From Porticoccaceae bacterium (GTDB taxonomy: Bacteria; Pseudomonadota; Gammaproteobacteria; Pseudomonadales; Porticoccaceae): 49,607 nucleotides of DNA. The notes beneath the pieces are model-generated. The model was not told where the DNA came from and did not search any database. It worked only from the letters and a program-made list of their open reading frames with translations. This document shows, piece by piece, positions 19,389 through 30,713 of the stretch. The stretch's first letter is position 1. Each line of letters opens with the position of its first letter. A program made the translations under genes and the position numbers. The stretch lies in the NCBI GenBank assembly GCA_029242085.1, contig JAQWUP010000079.1, forward strand, positions 1 through 49,607, written 5' to 3'.

Positions 19389-20156
19389 TTACGCCTCCCC
19401 TGCTTTTAAATAATTGATTAGAGGTCGGAAGCCCTCATCACCGAGCCAGTAGCGCACTAGATTATCCACCCCTCTGGTGGTTAATGTGGCGCCAGCCAGA
19501 CCATCGATCTGTGACTCAGAACCTGCGCGGCTCATATCAGCCTTACCTTTAAGGACATTGATAACCAGCTCACCCTGATTATAGGCCTGCTTGCCAATCC
19601 AGCTCGCCTTCCACTTGGGGTTATCCACTTCACCACCCAAACCCGGTGTCTCTGTGTGCTCGTAGAAGCCAATACCGGCAACGGTCTGCAAATCAGCTTC
19701 CAGTGCCAAGAACCCATAGAGAGTTGACCACAGACCATAGCCTTTGACCGGCAAAATGATTTTCTCAATCCCCTGCTGGCCCTCCACCAGATAGACAGTT
19801 GCATAATTGGCACGACGCTTGATCTTTGCTGGATCCTGCTTTGGATCCAGAGCCACTGACATGGCGGGATCTTTAGACGCCTTGCGCTGATCGTAGCTGG
19901 CAGGATCTACCGCATCGGTAAAGCGGCCTGTATTCAAATCGACAACCCGCGTACTGATCTGCTCAAACTGGGTTTCAATCGATACACCCTCACGCAGCAG
20001 TCCAGCCGAGGCCAAAATATTGGTCTTCAGATCCAATAATTTGTTAACTTCCTGAGTGGGTCGCAAAATTACTGCAGCGCTGGATACAACCACAGCACAG
20101 ACAATACATAGAGCAAGAGCGACACCAAACGTTTTAGAAATACTGTCATTAGCCAC
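19389..20156 (-). CDS. nqrC: Na+-NQR subunit C (covalent FMN)
   Basis: Subunit with one N-terminal span (about 10-32) and a periplasmic domain that carries FMN on a threonine. The acceptor motif is [12 protein letters not shown] near residue 222. The GTG at 20156 is chosen as start: AGGAGA lies eight bases upstream and the protein then begins [11 protein letters not shown] as expected, at 255 residues. The longer reading to 20225 is nqrB sequence in another frame. It overlaps the nqrB end by 8 bases. Confidence 0.95.
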   Translation of the reverse strand: MANDSISKTFGVALALCIVCAVVVSSAAVILRPTQEVNKLLDLKTNILASAGLLREGVSIETQFEQISTRVVDLNTGRFTDAVDPASYDQRKASKDPAMSVALDPKQDPAKIKRRANYATVYLVEGQQGIEKIILPVKGYGLWSTLYGFLALEADLQTVAGIGFYEHTETPGLGGEVDNPKWKASWIGKQAYNQGELVINVLKGKADMSRAGSESQIDGLAGATLTTRGVDNLVRYWLGDEGFRPLINYLKAGEA

Positions 20157-21342
20157 GAGCCAGTCTCCTTTTAATATTGCCCTGAACAACCCAGTGGTCG
20201 AACAGTGGCGCGAATAGATTGGCAAACAGAATTGCCAGCATCATGCCCTCTGGGAATGCGGGGTTAACCACACGAATCAGAATAACCATCACACCGATCA
20301 AGATGCCGTAACAGAATTTGCCGGTATTGGTCATAGCCGCAGATACGGGATCTGTGGCCATAAAGATCGCACCAAAAGCAAAACCACCAATAACCCAGTG
20401 CCAGTAAAACGGCAACGCAAACATCGGGTTGGTTGAATCGATACTATTAAACAGCATCGACAGCAGCGCCGAGCCAATCAGTACACCAGAAATAATTCTC
20501 CAAGAAGCAATACGCATAACCAGCAGCAATGCGGCACCCATCAGAATGGCCAGAGTTGAAGTTTCGCCAATAGAACCTTGAATCGTGCCGATAAACGCCT
20601 GAGACCAGGTCGCAGTCTCCTGCAGTGCGGCCATACCATCAGCGGCCGCAACAGACAGCATCGTAGCGCCGGTATAGCCGTCGACAGCAGACCATACCGC
20701 ATCGCCAGACATGTAGGCTGGATAGGCAAAATACAGAAATGCTCGGCCGGTCAGCGCTGGATTAAGGAAGTTTTTGCCAGTACCGCCAAACACTTCTTTA
20801 CCAATCACAATACCAAAGCTAATACCCACAGCAACCATCCACAGCGGCAGATCTGGCGGGCAACTCAGGGAAAAAAGGATTGAGGTAACAAAGAAACCTT
20901 CGTTGACCTCGTGGCCGCGAACCGAGGCAAACAGAACTTCCCAGATACCGCCGACAATAAACGTTGTCATATAGATGGGTAAAAAGTACGCCGCACCATG
21001 AACCATATTGTCCCACACACTCGTGGCATCGTAACCGGCTAGCAGGCCAATAAATAGGCCGCGCAGCCCCTCTTGGGAGACCATACCCATATCAGCCATA
21101 ATGCTGTTGGCTTGAAAACCAATATTCCACATACCAAAAAACATGGTTGGGAACGTCGCCAGCCAAACAGTGATCATCACACGCTTGAGATCAATGCCAT
21201 CGCGAACATGGGAGCTGTTCTTGGTAATATCGGAGGGCTTATACAGTGCCGTATCAACAGCTTCAAAAAGCGCATACCAGCTTTCCCACTTGCCGCCCTT
21301 GTGAAAGTTGGGCTCAACTTTATCGAGAAGATTACGCAACAT
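20149..21342 (-). CDS. nqrB: Na+-NQR subunit B (covalent FMN, Na+ path)
   Basis: Largest membrane subunit of the pump, 397 residues with about ten spans. It binds FMN covalently on the threonine of GYTGATMLS near residue 220 and riboflavin non-covalently, and forms the Na+ channel. [19 protein letters not shown] is a typical N-terminus. The ATG at 21342 has an AGGAGGG site; the TTG start 21 bases earlier would lie in nqrA. It follows nqrA with 4 bases between. Confidence 0.97.
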   Translation of the reverse strand: MLRNLLDKVEPNFHKGGKWESWYALFEAVDTALYKPSDITKNSSHVRDGIDLKRVMITVWLATFPTMFFGMWNIGFQANSIMADMGMVSQEGLRGLFIGLLAGYDATSVWDNMVHGAAYFLPIYMTTFIVGGIWEVLFASVRGHEVNEGFFVTSILFSLSCPPDLPLWMVAVGISFGIVIGKEVFGGTGKNFLNPALTGRAFLYFAYPAYMSGDAVWSAVDGYTGATMLSVAAADGMAALQETATWSQAFIGTIQGSIGETSTLAILMGAALLLVMRIASWRIISGVLIGSALLSMLFNSIDSTNPMFALPFYWHWVIGGFAFGAIFMATDPVSAAMTNTGKFCYGILIGVMVILIRVVNPAFPEGMMLAILFANLFAPLFDHWVVQGNIKRRLARG

Positions 21343-21346
21343 TGGC

Positions 21347-22750
<1,404 letters not shown>

Positions 22751-22833
22751 CTAGAGGTCAGAAAATTCGGTGTTTTAAGCTGTAAGTTCGCCGTTTGGAC
22801 GTAAACTGCGTCAGGCGAGTTAGAATGCGCGGG

Positions 22834-22839
22834 ATTATA
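22834..22839 (-). promoter_or_regulatory. Candidate -10 element of the nqr promoter
   Basis: The minus strand reads TATAAT exactly, about 147 bases before the nqrA start. The best -35 candidate, TGGAAT with a 17-base spacer, matches the consensus at only three of six positions. An A8 run lies farther upstream and could act as an UP element. Confidence 0.4.
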
Positions 22840-22963
22840 AAGGTCTAGGGCGTTTGATTCCAGTCTGGAACAGCCTATAAAACCTAATCTGAGGGATTTT
22901 TTTTGACCAGTGGCATGATTGCCTGACGAAGCCTTCGACTCTATCGCCGAGAGGCTGTGGAGG

Positions 22964-23004
22964 AACCAATAAAAAGTCCCCATAATGGAGCCTTTTTATT
23001 GGTT
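22964..23004 (-). terminator. Hairpin after gap, candidate terminator
   Basis: AACCAATAAAAAG (22964-22976) is exactly complementary to CTTTTTATTGGTT (22992-23004), with a 15-base loop in which further pairing is possible. It starts eight bases after the gap stop. The T run lies inside the arm and no T run follows it, so it may act as a terminator or as an RNA end stabiliser. Confidence 0.55.
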
Positions 23005-23012
23005 TGCTGTAT

Positions 23013-24473
23013 CTAGGCCTCTTTTGGATAGCTGGGCCAAACAACGCCGGCAAACTTCTCCAAACAGCGCACCACCTGACAGCTATAGCCAAACTCATTG
23101 TCATACCAACAATACAGCACACAGCTTTTACCATCGACAATGGTCGCCTGAGAATCAAGCACACAGGCCTGACGGGAACCGACAAAGTCAGTCGAGACAG
23201 CTTCAGTAGATACCGTGTAACCAATTTGCTGCTGCAATGGTGAGTGCAGCGCCTGCTGACGCAAGAATTCATTGATCTCGTCGACTGTGGTCTCACGAGC
23301 CAACTGCAGATTGAGTATTGCCATCGAGACATTGGGTGTCGGCACACGGATCGCATTGCCGGTCAGCTTGCCCTGCAACTCAGGAATTGCCTTGGCCACA
23401 GCCTTGGCCGCGCCAGTTGAGGTGAGCACCATATTGAGTGCCGCACTGCGGCCCCGACGATCACCTTTATGATAGTTATCAATCAGATTTTGGTCATTGG
23501 TGTAGGCATGCACTGTTTCAACATGACCGCTGTTGACACCAAATTCATCAAGCAAACATTTAAGTACCGGCACAATGGCATTAGTAGTACATGAGGCAGC
23601 AGAAATAATACTGCGCTCTGGGGTAATCTGATCATCATTAACCCCGTACACAATATTCGGAATATCATCCCCAGCTGGCGCGGTCAGCAGCACCTTGGAC
23701 GCACCGGGGCGCAGATGTCCACCGAGGCCAGCGTTGTCCTTCCAGACGCCGGTATTATCAACAATCAGGGCATTGTGAATACCATACTCGGTGTAATCAA
23801 TTTCATCGGGCGAGTTGGCGTAGATCACCTTGATCGGATTGCCGTTGACGACCAATGTATTGTCATCATGCAAGACACGGATAGTGCCCTTAAATGAACC
23901 GTGAACCGAGTCCCGACGCAACAGGGCCGCGCGCTTCTCGAGATCATTATCAGTTTTGCCTTTGCGAATCACTATAGCGCGCAGTCTCAGCACATCGCCG
24001 CCACCCGCCTTGTCGATCAAAATACGCGCCACCAGTCGACCGATGCGACCAAAGCCATAGAGCACAATATCCTGCGGCTGCGGCAGAGGCTTGGTATGAG
24101 AGTCGATAATATTCGCCAGCTCATCATTGAGAAACTGTTCTAAAGAGCGGCCGTTACCCAGGCCCTGATACTTGACCACCATCTTGCCAATATCCAGATG
24201 GGCTGGGCCCAGCTGCAATTTGGCGATCTCATCGAGCATAGGGGCAGAATCGAACTCGGAGAGTTCATTTTGCTCTACCTGACGGACACGGCGATGGGCC
24301 TTCATCAAGTCAATCACTGACTTGTTGACCATATTGCTGCCATACATGTAGGTAGAGACGTTATGTTCGCGGTAGAGCTTGCCGATCAGAGGAATCATGC
24401 CCTCCGCTAGCGCCTCGCGCTGTTTCCAATCTTTGAAGAAATCATCTGGTAGGGGACGTTGCTGTTGATCCAC
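23013..24473 (-). CDS. gap: Glyceraldehyde-3-phosphate dehydrogenase, long form
   Basis: The enzyme of glycolysis/gluconeogenesis. At 486 residues it is longer than the classic 330-residue form because of an N-terminal helical extension of about 125 residues, as in the Pseudomonas PA3001-type enzyme. The nucleotide site is YGFGRIGRLVAR near 130 and the catalytic Cys is in SAASCTTNAIVPV near 290. The start is a GTG at 24473 with AAGGA seven bases upstream; the N-terminus (KQREALAEGMIPLIGKLY) matches the family from memory. It is divergent from mfd. Confidence 0.94.
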   Translation of the reverse strand: MDQQQRPLPDDFFKDWKQREALAEGMIPLIGKLYREHNVSTYMYGSNMVNKSVIDLMKAHRRVRQVEQNELSEFDSAPMLDEIAKLQLGPAHLDIGKMVVKYQGLGNGRSLEQFLNDELANIIDSHTKPLPQPQDIVLYGFGRIGRLVARILIDKAGGGDVLRLRAIVIRKGKTDNDLEKRAALLRRDSVHGSFKGTIRVLHDDNTLVVNGNPIKVIYANSPDEIDYTEYGIHNALIVDNTGVWKDNAGLGGHLRPGASKVLLTAPAGDDIPNIVYGVNDDQITPERSIISAASCTTNAIVPVLKCLLDEFGVNSGHVETVHAYTNDQNLIDNYHKGDRRGRSAALNMVLTSTGAAKAVAKAIPELQGKLTGNAIRVPTPNVSMAILNLQLARETTVDEINEFLRQQALHSPLQQQIGYTVSTEAVSTDFVGSRQACVLDSQATIVDGKSCVLYCWYDNEFGYSCQVVRCLEKFAGVVWPSYPKEA

Positions 24474-24672
24474 GTAATAATCCTTATTAACTGTTAGCTG
24501 ATTTTTGCACCATTATGGGTCAGTTAGAGAGACTGAACAACCACACATCAGGGATAAAAAGTATAAATCGAATAATAGAGAATATTCCTATAATCAATAG
24601 CTTGAGATAAGTAGAATAGCTAGCTTTAAAACGAATATCGGTCGACTGTGAAGTCCCTGCGATTAACTATCT

Positions 24673-27600
24673 ATGAACATTTTTAACCAAGCTCCCGCCT
24701 CCGTATCTGGTGACAAAAAAACCTGGGGAGAGTTGCGTGCATCTGGTCGCGCCCTCGCTGTAGCAGAGTCGGCCCTAGCCTACGATGGCCTGACCCTGCT
24801 GATTACCGAAAGTGCGCGCGAAGCCGCAGCCCAGAGCCGAGCACTGGCATTTTTTACCGCGGGCCACCAGCTACCTATATTCACCTTTCCCGACTGGGAG
24901 ACTCTGCCCTATGATATTTTTTCGCCCCACCAAGATATTATTTCGGCCCGCCTGCAAACATTAGCCAGCCTACCCAACACCAAACAGGGCATATTAATCG
25001 TGCCCATGCCAACGCTCATGCATCGAATTGCGCCGACAGACTTTGTCGCCTCGCGCACCTTTAGTTACAAAATAGGCGAAGACCTAGATCGTGCACAGCT
25101 GCAGGATCAGCTTAGCCGAGCAGGTTATTTGCGTGTAGAGACCGTTTTTGAACATGGCGAATTCGCCTTTCGCGGATCACTGATTGATATCTTTCCAATG
25201 GGTGCCAAAAGCCCATTTCGTATCGATCTACTCGATGATGAAATAGAGTCTCTGCGTCTATTTGATGCTGAAACACAGCGCACACTGGAAGCCGTTGATC
25301 AGGTCCAACTGCTGCCAGCGCGCGAATTTCCAATCGATAAAGAGGCGACTAATCAGTTCCTTAATAACTGGCACGATCATTTCGATCACGACGCCGCCAA
25401 ATGCCCCATCTATCGCGATATCAAAGACGGCATTGCGCCTCAGGGCATCGAATACTACCTAATTCTGTTTTTTGCTGAGACCGCAACACTGTTTGACTAT
25501 CTTCCGCCCCAGGTGCAGCTCTTTACTCACAGTGCTATTGAGGGTGCAGCGCAACACTTTTGGCAGGATATCGCCAGCCGCTATGAGGAGTACGGCGTTG
25601 ATCCCGAGCGCCCACTGCTGCCGCCCGCCGAAGTATTTGTGCCCTTCGACCAAATATTTGCGCAGCTGAAAAAACTGCCGCGCACTGTATTGACGGGCGA
25701 TTTTCTCGATGAGTCTGCCGGCTGTAGCAACCATGCTATTTATGGCGTGCCCGATATTGCAGTCAACGCCAAGCAGACCCATCCGCTGTCGCGGCTGGAT
25801 GAGTTTTTATCGTCGGGCACCTCTATCTCTGGTGAATGTCGGATGCTGTTTTGTGCCGAGTCTGCAGGGCGCCGTGAAGTTCTAACCGACATGTTAAAGA
25901 CCATCCATATTTTTCCTGAGGACGTCGATAGCTGGCAGCAATTCAATGACTCCAGCCATGTGCATTGCATAACCACCTACCCCATAGATCAGGGCCTCTA
26001 TATCCCAGGTCACAATATCTGTCTGATCACCGAGGGAGAACTCTTTGGCCAGCAGGTGATGCAACGCCGTCGCCGCTCCAAGGCCTCAGAATCCCCAGAC
26101 TATATCTTTAAGAATCTGGCTGAGTTAAAAGTTGGCGCTCCTGTGGTTCATATCGAGCATGGTGTCGGCCGCTATCAGGGTCTGGTACTGCTGGATGTGG
26201 ACAGATCAAAACAAGAATTTTTAATGCTGACCTATGCCGACGATGCCAAGCTCTATGTGCCGGTGTCATCGCTGCATCTAATCAGTCGCTTTGGCGGTGG
26301 TGATCAGGTAGCCGCACCACTCAATAGGCTGGGTACCGACAAGTGGGACAAGGCCAAAGAGAAAGCCGCCAAACAGGTGCGGGATACGGCGGTAGAGTTA
26401 CTGGATATCTACTCCCGCCGAGCGGCCCGTAAAGGCTTTGCCTGCGAGAGCAATGAAGAAGACTACCGCAAATTCAGCAGTGACTTTGCCTTTGAGGAAA
26501 CTGCCGACCAGCAAGAGGCCATCGATGCCGTTCGCAGCGACCTACTGAGTACTCAGCCTATGGATCGCCTGGTCTGTGGTGATGTCGGCTTTGGTAAAAC
26601 AGAAGTCGCCATGCGCGCGGCCTTTACCGTGGTTTCCAGTGGCAAACAGGTGGTAATTCTGGTCCCGACCACATTGCTGGCGCACCAGCATCTGCAAAAT
26701 TTTCGCGATCGCTTCGCCAACTGGCCAGTGCGAGTAGAGGAACTATCGCGCTTCCGAACCAATAAAGAGCAAGATGAAGTCATTGTCGCCACCGAAGCAG
26801 GTCAGGTCGATATTCTTATTAGCACCCACAAGTTGCTGCATGCCAATATCGACTTTGGGCGTCTGGGGCTGATGATTATTGATGAGGAGCATCGTTTTGG
26901 CGTACGTCAAAAAGAGAAAATTAAATCCCTGCGCAGTGAAGTAGATATTCTCACCATGACCGCGACGCCAATTCCGCGCACCCTAAATATGTCAATGCAC
27001 AGTATTCGCGATCTCTCTATTATTGCCACCCCTCCGGCCAAGCGCCTGTCGGTAAAAACCTTTGTCCGCAAACTGGAGTCACGCGTAGTCCGCGAGGCCA
27101 TACTGCGAGAGATACTGCGTGGCGGGCAGATCTACTTCCTGCACAATGATGTTAAGAGTATCCAGCGCGTTGCCGATGAATTAGCCGAGTTGGTGCCAGA
27201 GGCGCGCATTAATATTGCCCATGGCCAGATGCGCGAGCGCGGGCTCGAACAGGTGATGTCAGACTTTTACCACCAGCGTTTTAATGTTCTGGTCTGTACC
27301 ACTATTATTGAAACTGGTATCGATATTCCAAGTGCCAATACCATTATTATCGACCGGGCTGACAAATTCGGTCTCGCTCAATTGCATCAGTTGCGCGGCC
27401 GTGTCGGTCGTTCCCATCATCAGGCCTACGCCTATATGATGCTTCCTCAAGACAAGAAAATTACCTCAGATGCGACCAAGCGCCTAGAGGCTATTGCCGC
27501 GGCAGACCATCTCGGATCCGGATTTACTCTGGCTACCAATGACCTTGAAATCCGAGGCGCTGGCGAGCTGCTCGGCGAAGAGCAAAGTGGCCATATTCAA

Positions 27601-28137
27601 GCCATAGGCTTTACCCTGTATTTGGAAATGCTCGATCGCGCTGTCAATGCTATTCGCAACGGTGCCAAGCCTGATCTCAATGCGGCACTGAACGCCGGGA
27701 TCGATGTCAATCTGCACCTCCCAGCTCTAATACCAGACGACTACCTGCCTGATGTCAATATGCGTCTGACACTCTACAAGCGCCTGTCTAACTGTGAGAC
27801 CAAACAGCATCTGCATGAACTACAGGTAGAGATGATTGATCGCTTTGGGCTGCTGCCCGAATCGGTCAAGACCTTATTCCAGCTCGCCGAACTGCGTCAG
27901 ATCGGCGAGCAAATTGGCCTCAAAAAGATCGAGGCAGGTCCCAATGGAGGACGCCTACAATTTACCGACAACACCATTGTCGAGCCCATCACTATCGTCA
28001 AAATGGTGCAGAACGATCCGGCCACATTCCGCTTGCAAAACAATGACCAACTGAGTTTCACTATGGTTATGGAAACGGCCGAGCAGCGCTTTGGTCTGGT
28101 CAATGAGATTCTGCAGAAACTGCTTACTGAGGCTTAG
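24673..28137 (+). CDS. mfd: Transcription-repair coupling factor
   Basis: DNA translocase that removes RNA polymerase stalled at lesions and recruits UvrA. The 1154-residue protein has an N-terminal UvrB-like region (1 to about 340) and the RNA polymerase interaction domain with VVHIEHGVGRYQGL near 493. A RecG-like motor follows, with Walker A GDVGFGKTE near 636, DEEH near 736 and QLRGRVGRS near 915, then a C-terminal TRCF domain. The full length is present. The ribosome site is weak. Five bases separate it from csiV. The 199 bases upstream are AT-rich and hold no gene. Confidence 0.97.
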   Translation: MNIFNQAPASVSGDKKTWGELRASGRALAVAESALAYDGLTLLITESAREAAAQSRALAFFTAGHQLPIFTFPDWETLPYDIFSPHQDIISARLQTLASLPNTKQGILIVPMPTLMHRIAPTDFVASRTFSYKIGEDLDRAQLQDQLSRAGYLRVETVFEHGEFAFRGSLIDIFPMGAKSPFRIDLLDDEIESLRLFDAETQRTLEAVDQVQLLPAREFPIDKEATNQFLNNWHDHFDHDAAKCPIYRDIKDGIAPQGIEYYLILFFAETATLFDYLPPQVQLFTHSAIEGAAQHFWQDIASRYEEYGVDPERPLLPPAEVFVPFDQIFAQLKKLPRTVLTGDFLDESAGCSNHAIYGVPDIAVNAKQTHPLSRLDEFLSSGTSISGECRMLFCAESAGRREVLTDMLKTIHIFPEDVDSWQQFNDSSHVHCITTYPIDQGLYIPGHNICLITEGELFGQQVMQRRRRSKASESPDYIFKNLAELKVGAPVVHIEHGVGRYQGLVLLDVDRSKQEFLMLTYADDAKLYVPVSSLHLISRFGGGDQVAAPLNRLGTDKWDKAKEKAAKQVRDTAVELLDIYSRRAARKGFACESNEEDYRKFSSDFAFEETADQQEAIDAVRSDLLSTQPMDRLVCGDVGFGKTEVAMRAAFTVVSSGKQVVILVPTTLLAHQHLQNFRDRFANWPVRVEELSRFRTNKEQDEVIVATEAGQVDILISTHKLLHANIDFGRLGLMIIDEEHRFGVRQKEKIKSLRSEVDILTMTATPIPRTLNMSMHSIRDLSIIATPPAKRLSVKTFVRKLESRVVREAILREILRGGQIYFLHNDVKSIQRVADELAELVPEARINIAHGQMRERGLEQVMSDFYHQRFNVLVCTTIIETGIDIPSANTIIIDRADKFGLAQLHQLRGRVGRSHHQAYAYMMLPQDKKITSDATKRLEAIAAADHLGSGFTLATNDLEIRGAGELLGEEQSGHIQAIGFTLYLEMLDRAVNAIRNGAKPDLNAALNAGIDVNLHLPALIPDDYLPDVNMRLTLYKRLSNCETKQHLHELQVEMIDRFGLLPESVKTLFQLAELRQIGEQIGLKKIEAGPNGGRLQFTDNTIVEPITIVKMVQNDPATFRLQNNDQLSFTMVMETAEQRFGLVNEILQKLLTEA

Positions 28138-28142
28138 AAAGG

Positions 28143-29438
28143 ATGGCTATAAACAGGAACCAAGCACAACCAAACTGGGGGCTAAAAACAGCCCTGTGCA
28201 CCCTGATGTTATTGCTACTCCCTATTAAAAATAGCCTCGCTAACAGCATAGAGTCGACACTCGAAATAGAACCACCAGACAACTGGTACCAGGTCGAAGT
28301 AATACTGTTTACCCAAAATGGCAATATTGGCGGTGAGGCTCCCCCGCAAGACTACCAGCTCAGCTTTCCTGAAAACTGGCTGCAATTGATAGACCCCAAT
28401 ATGCCCTTGCAGCAAGATGGTTTTCCACTGGCACAGGGTTCACTCCTTTACCAGCCACCCGCAGAGGAGTCATTGCGTATGATTCCTATGGCCGTTGTGG
28501 CTGATCCGCTAATAGCCCCTGAAGACTTGTTTAACGCCGACAGTCCGATTGCTGCTGAAAGTACTTATATGGCTCTGGCCATAGAGCCTGAACAGCTGTA
28601 TGAACCCCAGTATGAATCTCCCTTCTCGCTTTTGGATAAGGAGCTTAGAGACCTCAATGAAAGTGCAGCAGCGCTGGATCGCCGCCAATATAATGTGGTC
28701 TTTCACGAGGCCTGGCGGTTTGCAGCGGATGCAGAGGCGGCCGACCCCTGGGTTGTTATCGGGGCCGGACAGCGTCTTGAAGATCGCTTCCAGCTAGAGG
28801 GCTCATTGCGCTTTTATAAGTCTCGCTTCTTACATTTTGAATCGGACTTATGGCTGCTACAATTTGCCAATAGCGATAGAGAAGAGCCTGCCAGATTAAT
28901 AGAGTTACCGGACTTTCCAGCTCTGCCTGAACCTGATGAAGACCCCTTGTTACGCAATGAGTTTACGCTCGGCAAAGATCAACAGTCTGTTAGCACTGAC
29001 AGCTTTGGGGCTCTCGAAATTAATAGCCTCGGGGCTCTTGAAATCAACAGCCCTGAGCCTTATAAAATAGAAAGCTCTGAGCCCTTTGAATTAAACAGCC
29101 TTGAGCCCCCACAGATAAATAGCCTTGAGCCTCTTGAAGTCGACAGCCCCGAGCCTCTCGCTTTAGATAGCTCTGAATCCCCTGAACTGGACAACCTCGA
29201 AGCCGCTGCACCCGACAATAGCCAACCGCAAAAATACCCTGTTGATAACGTCTGGGTTCTCAATAAATCAAAGCGTATCGAAGAGCAGACTATCTACTAT
29301 ATAGATCATCCAGAGATGGGCATTATGCTGACCATAAAGCCCTTCATACCGGAACTGCTAAATCCGCCAGAGCGGGCGTTAGACCCACAGGCAGAAGAGC
29401 TCGCAGAGGATATTATTGCGCAGCCTCTGGCTCAGTAG
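28143..29438 (+). CDS. csiV: CsiV-family periplasmic protein with octapeptide repeats
   Basis: The 431-residue protein has a signal peptide (about 1-34) and then the CsiV start YQVEVILFTQNG near 42. CsiV is known in Vibrio as a peptidoglycan-binding protein needed for LpoA function and growth with D-amino acids. The conserved C-terminal text IYYIDHPEMGIMLTIKPF is near 385-405. Between the two parts, residues 287-358 are nine tandem 8-residue units of the form S-x-E-P-x-E-[I/L]-[N/D], which are not part of the family as I know it. The gene follows mfd, as in Pseudomonas, and its end overlaps the convergent blc by 26 bases. Confidence 0.85.
   Translation: MAINRNQAQPNWGLKTALCTLMLLLLPIKNSLANSIESTLEIEPPDNWYQVEVILFTQNGNIGGEAPPQDYQLSFPENWLQLIDPNMPLQQDGFPLAQGSLLYQPPAEESLRMIPMAVVADPLIAPEDLFNADSPIAAESTYMALAIEPEQLYEPQYESPFSLLDKELRDLNESAAALDRRQYNVVFHEAWRFAADAEAADPWVVIGAGQRLEDRFQLEGSLRFYKSRFLHFESDLWLLQFANSDREEPARLIELPDFPALPEPDEDPLLRNEFTLGKDQQSVSTDSFGALEINSLGALEINSPEPYKIESSEPFELNSLEPPQINSLEPLEVDSPEPLALDSSESPELDNLEAAAPDNSQPQKYPVDNVWVLNKSKRIEEQTIYYIDHPEMGIMLTIKPFIPELLNPPERALDPQAEELAEDIIAQPLAQ
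29001..29216 (+). repeat. Nine 24-bp tandem repeats within csiV
   Basis: The DNA is a run of 24-base units that start with AGC and keep the csiV frame. They encode the units SFGALEIN, SLGALEIN, SPEPYKIE, SSEPFELN, SLEPPQIN, SLEPLEVD, SPEPLALD, SSESPELD and NLEAAAPD. The first two copies are the most alike; later ones have drifted at third positions and in the variable residues. All are whole units, so length change would keep the frame. Confidence 0.9.
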
Positions 29439-29949
29439 AATGCTGCACGAAAATCAATTTATCGGTGGCAAAGCCAAGTGCTTTTGACTGCTCAATAAAG
29501 CGCGTCATCAGCTCATCTGTCACCACTGGCGTGCGCGCCAAAAGCCACAGATAGTCGGTGTTATTACCTACCACAAAAGCATATTCATAGCCCTCAGTAT
29601 CCAGCTCGAAAATAATATAAGAGCCAAAAAAAGGGCCAAAAAAAGATACCTTTAAATAACCCTGGTCGGCATCTTCAACGAAATACGCCCTGCCCTCAGC
29701 TTCGCTGCGCTGACCGGATTCAGTGGATAGACCAGAATTGATAACCCGCACGCCACCATCATCACGCAGAGAGTATTCCGCAGTTACCGCACTGAGGCCG
29801 CGTTCAAAAGAATGATCGAGTCGAGCCACTTCGTACCACTTACCCAGATAGCGGTCGAGACTGAAATCCTTTACTGGTGTGACCCCTTCCGGGGCACCAA
29901 GACAGCCCAGCAGGGCTAAACAAAATACAACAACAAGAGCAATACGCAC
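29413..29949 (-). CDS. blc: Outer-membrane lipoprotein lipocalin
   Basis: The 178-residue bacterial lipocalin has lipobox LLGC (C16) and the lipocalin motif GKWYEVARLDHSFERGL near 36-52. The C-terminal text NTDYLWLLARTP is also typical. Blc proteins bind fatty acids or lysophospholipids at the outer membrane. The start codon is GTG at 29949; no closer ATG keeps the signal peptide. Its last 26 bases overlap the end of csiV on the other strand. Confidence 0.92.
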   Translation of the reverse strand: MRIALVVVFCLALLGCLGAPEGVTPVKDFSLDRYLGKWYEVARLDHSFERGLSAVTAEYSLRDDGGVRVINSGLSTESGQRSEAEGRAYFVEDADQGYLKVSFFGPFFGSYIIFELDTEGYEYAFVVGNNTDYLWLLARTPVVTDELMTRFIEQSKALGFATDKLIFVQHSTEPEAAQ

Positions 29950-30041
29950 CAGATAAAGCCTATATCAGAATAGTCAAAACGCCAGTATAGAGTAAAAACC
30001 TGAACTAAATTTAGACATTTTTATCACCAGTAAGCGCGACC

Positions 30042-30713
30042 TTAAGAACGCCAAAGTCCAGACAGAAGATATTGCACATCACCACTCAATACCGGCTCAT
30101 TACTCAATCTCGTCTTCCAGCAAAAGTCCAGAAACACAATCGCACTGGCGGCAAAAAATAGATGTATATTCAATAGCTCAATCAGACTGTTAACACAGAT
30201 AAAGGTGATTGAAATTCCCACCAGCAGAGCAATGAGGGATAGGGTCCGCACCCATACTGAGTGATCAGATTTTTTCTTAACAATATTCAGTCTGCGCTTG
30301 AAGAAATTACTGCGTATCAACCCCAAACCATCGGCATTAAATGCTACTGAACGAGCCAGGTAGAGCAACAGGCAAATCACTCCCAGTACCGGTAATAATG
30401 CCAGGCCTACCTCGGCCACCATACGATCAATATTCTGTTGCACGCGCATCGGAGCCGCAAAAGGAAAAGACAGCCAGTCTGAGTCAAGAAACCAATACCC
30501 ATTAAAATATCCCAGCGACAGCATACGCACAGAATTGCTATAGATGCCGGTAATGCTGATGGCTAATAGTAAACAGAGGTACAGAACCATAGATATCAGA
30601 TTGATCTCATCAATCAACCACCAACCGACCAGCGCGGTGACAACCAGCATAGGCAAGCCAATACAAAACAAAACATCTGCTAACTGATAGAGATAGGTGT
30701 AACCGCGGCGCAA
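30042..30713 (-). CDS. Multi-span membrane protein, unknown
   Basis: The 223-residue reading has about five hydrophobic spans (about 10-30, 38-58, 98-122, 152-175, 182-198) and a basic loop FKRRLNIVKKK near 140. I do not recognise the family; a faint likeness to RDD-type proteins is not enough to name it. The apparent start is TTG at 30713, without a good ribosome site. The same frame stays open upstream to about 30765, reading sensible protein (QQGLGGLLRRGYTYLYQL). Together with the overlap with the next ORF, this suggests either coupled translation or a frameshift that split one gene. Confidence 0.5.
   Translation of the reverse strand: MRRGYTYLYQLADVLFCIGLPMLVVTALVGWWLIDEINLISMVLYLCLLLAISITGIYSNSVRMLSLGYFNGYWFLDSDWLSFPFAAPMRVQQNIDRMVAEVGLALLPVLGVICLLLYLARSVAFNADGLGLIRSNFFKRRLNIVKKKSDHSVWVRTLSLIALLVGISITFICVNSLIELLNIHLFFAASAIVFLDFCWKTRLSNEPVLSGDVQYLLSGLWRS

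Noticed and set aside
22835-23356. A 173-codon minus-strand ORF across the gap end and intergenic region
   Set aside because: It overlaps gap in another frame and crosses the hairpin at 22964-23004; its residues do not look like a real protein.
29060-29263. Serine/glycine-rich ORF on the minus strand within csiV
   Set aside because: It is the antisense reading of the csiV repeat array, which explains its repetitive look.
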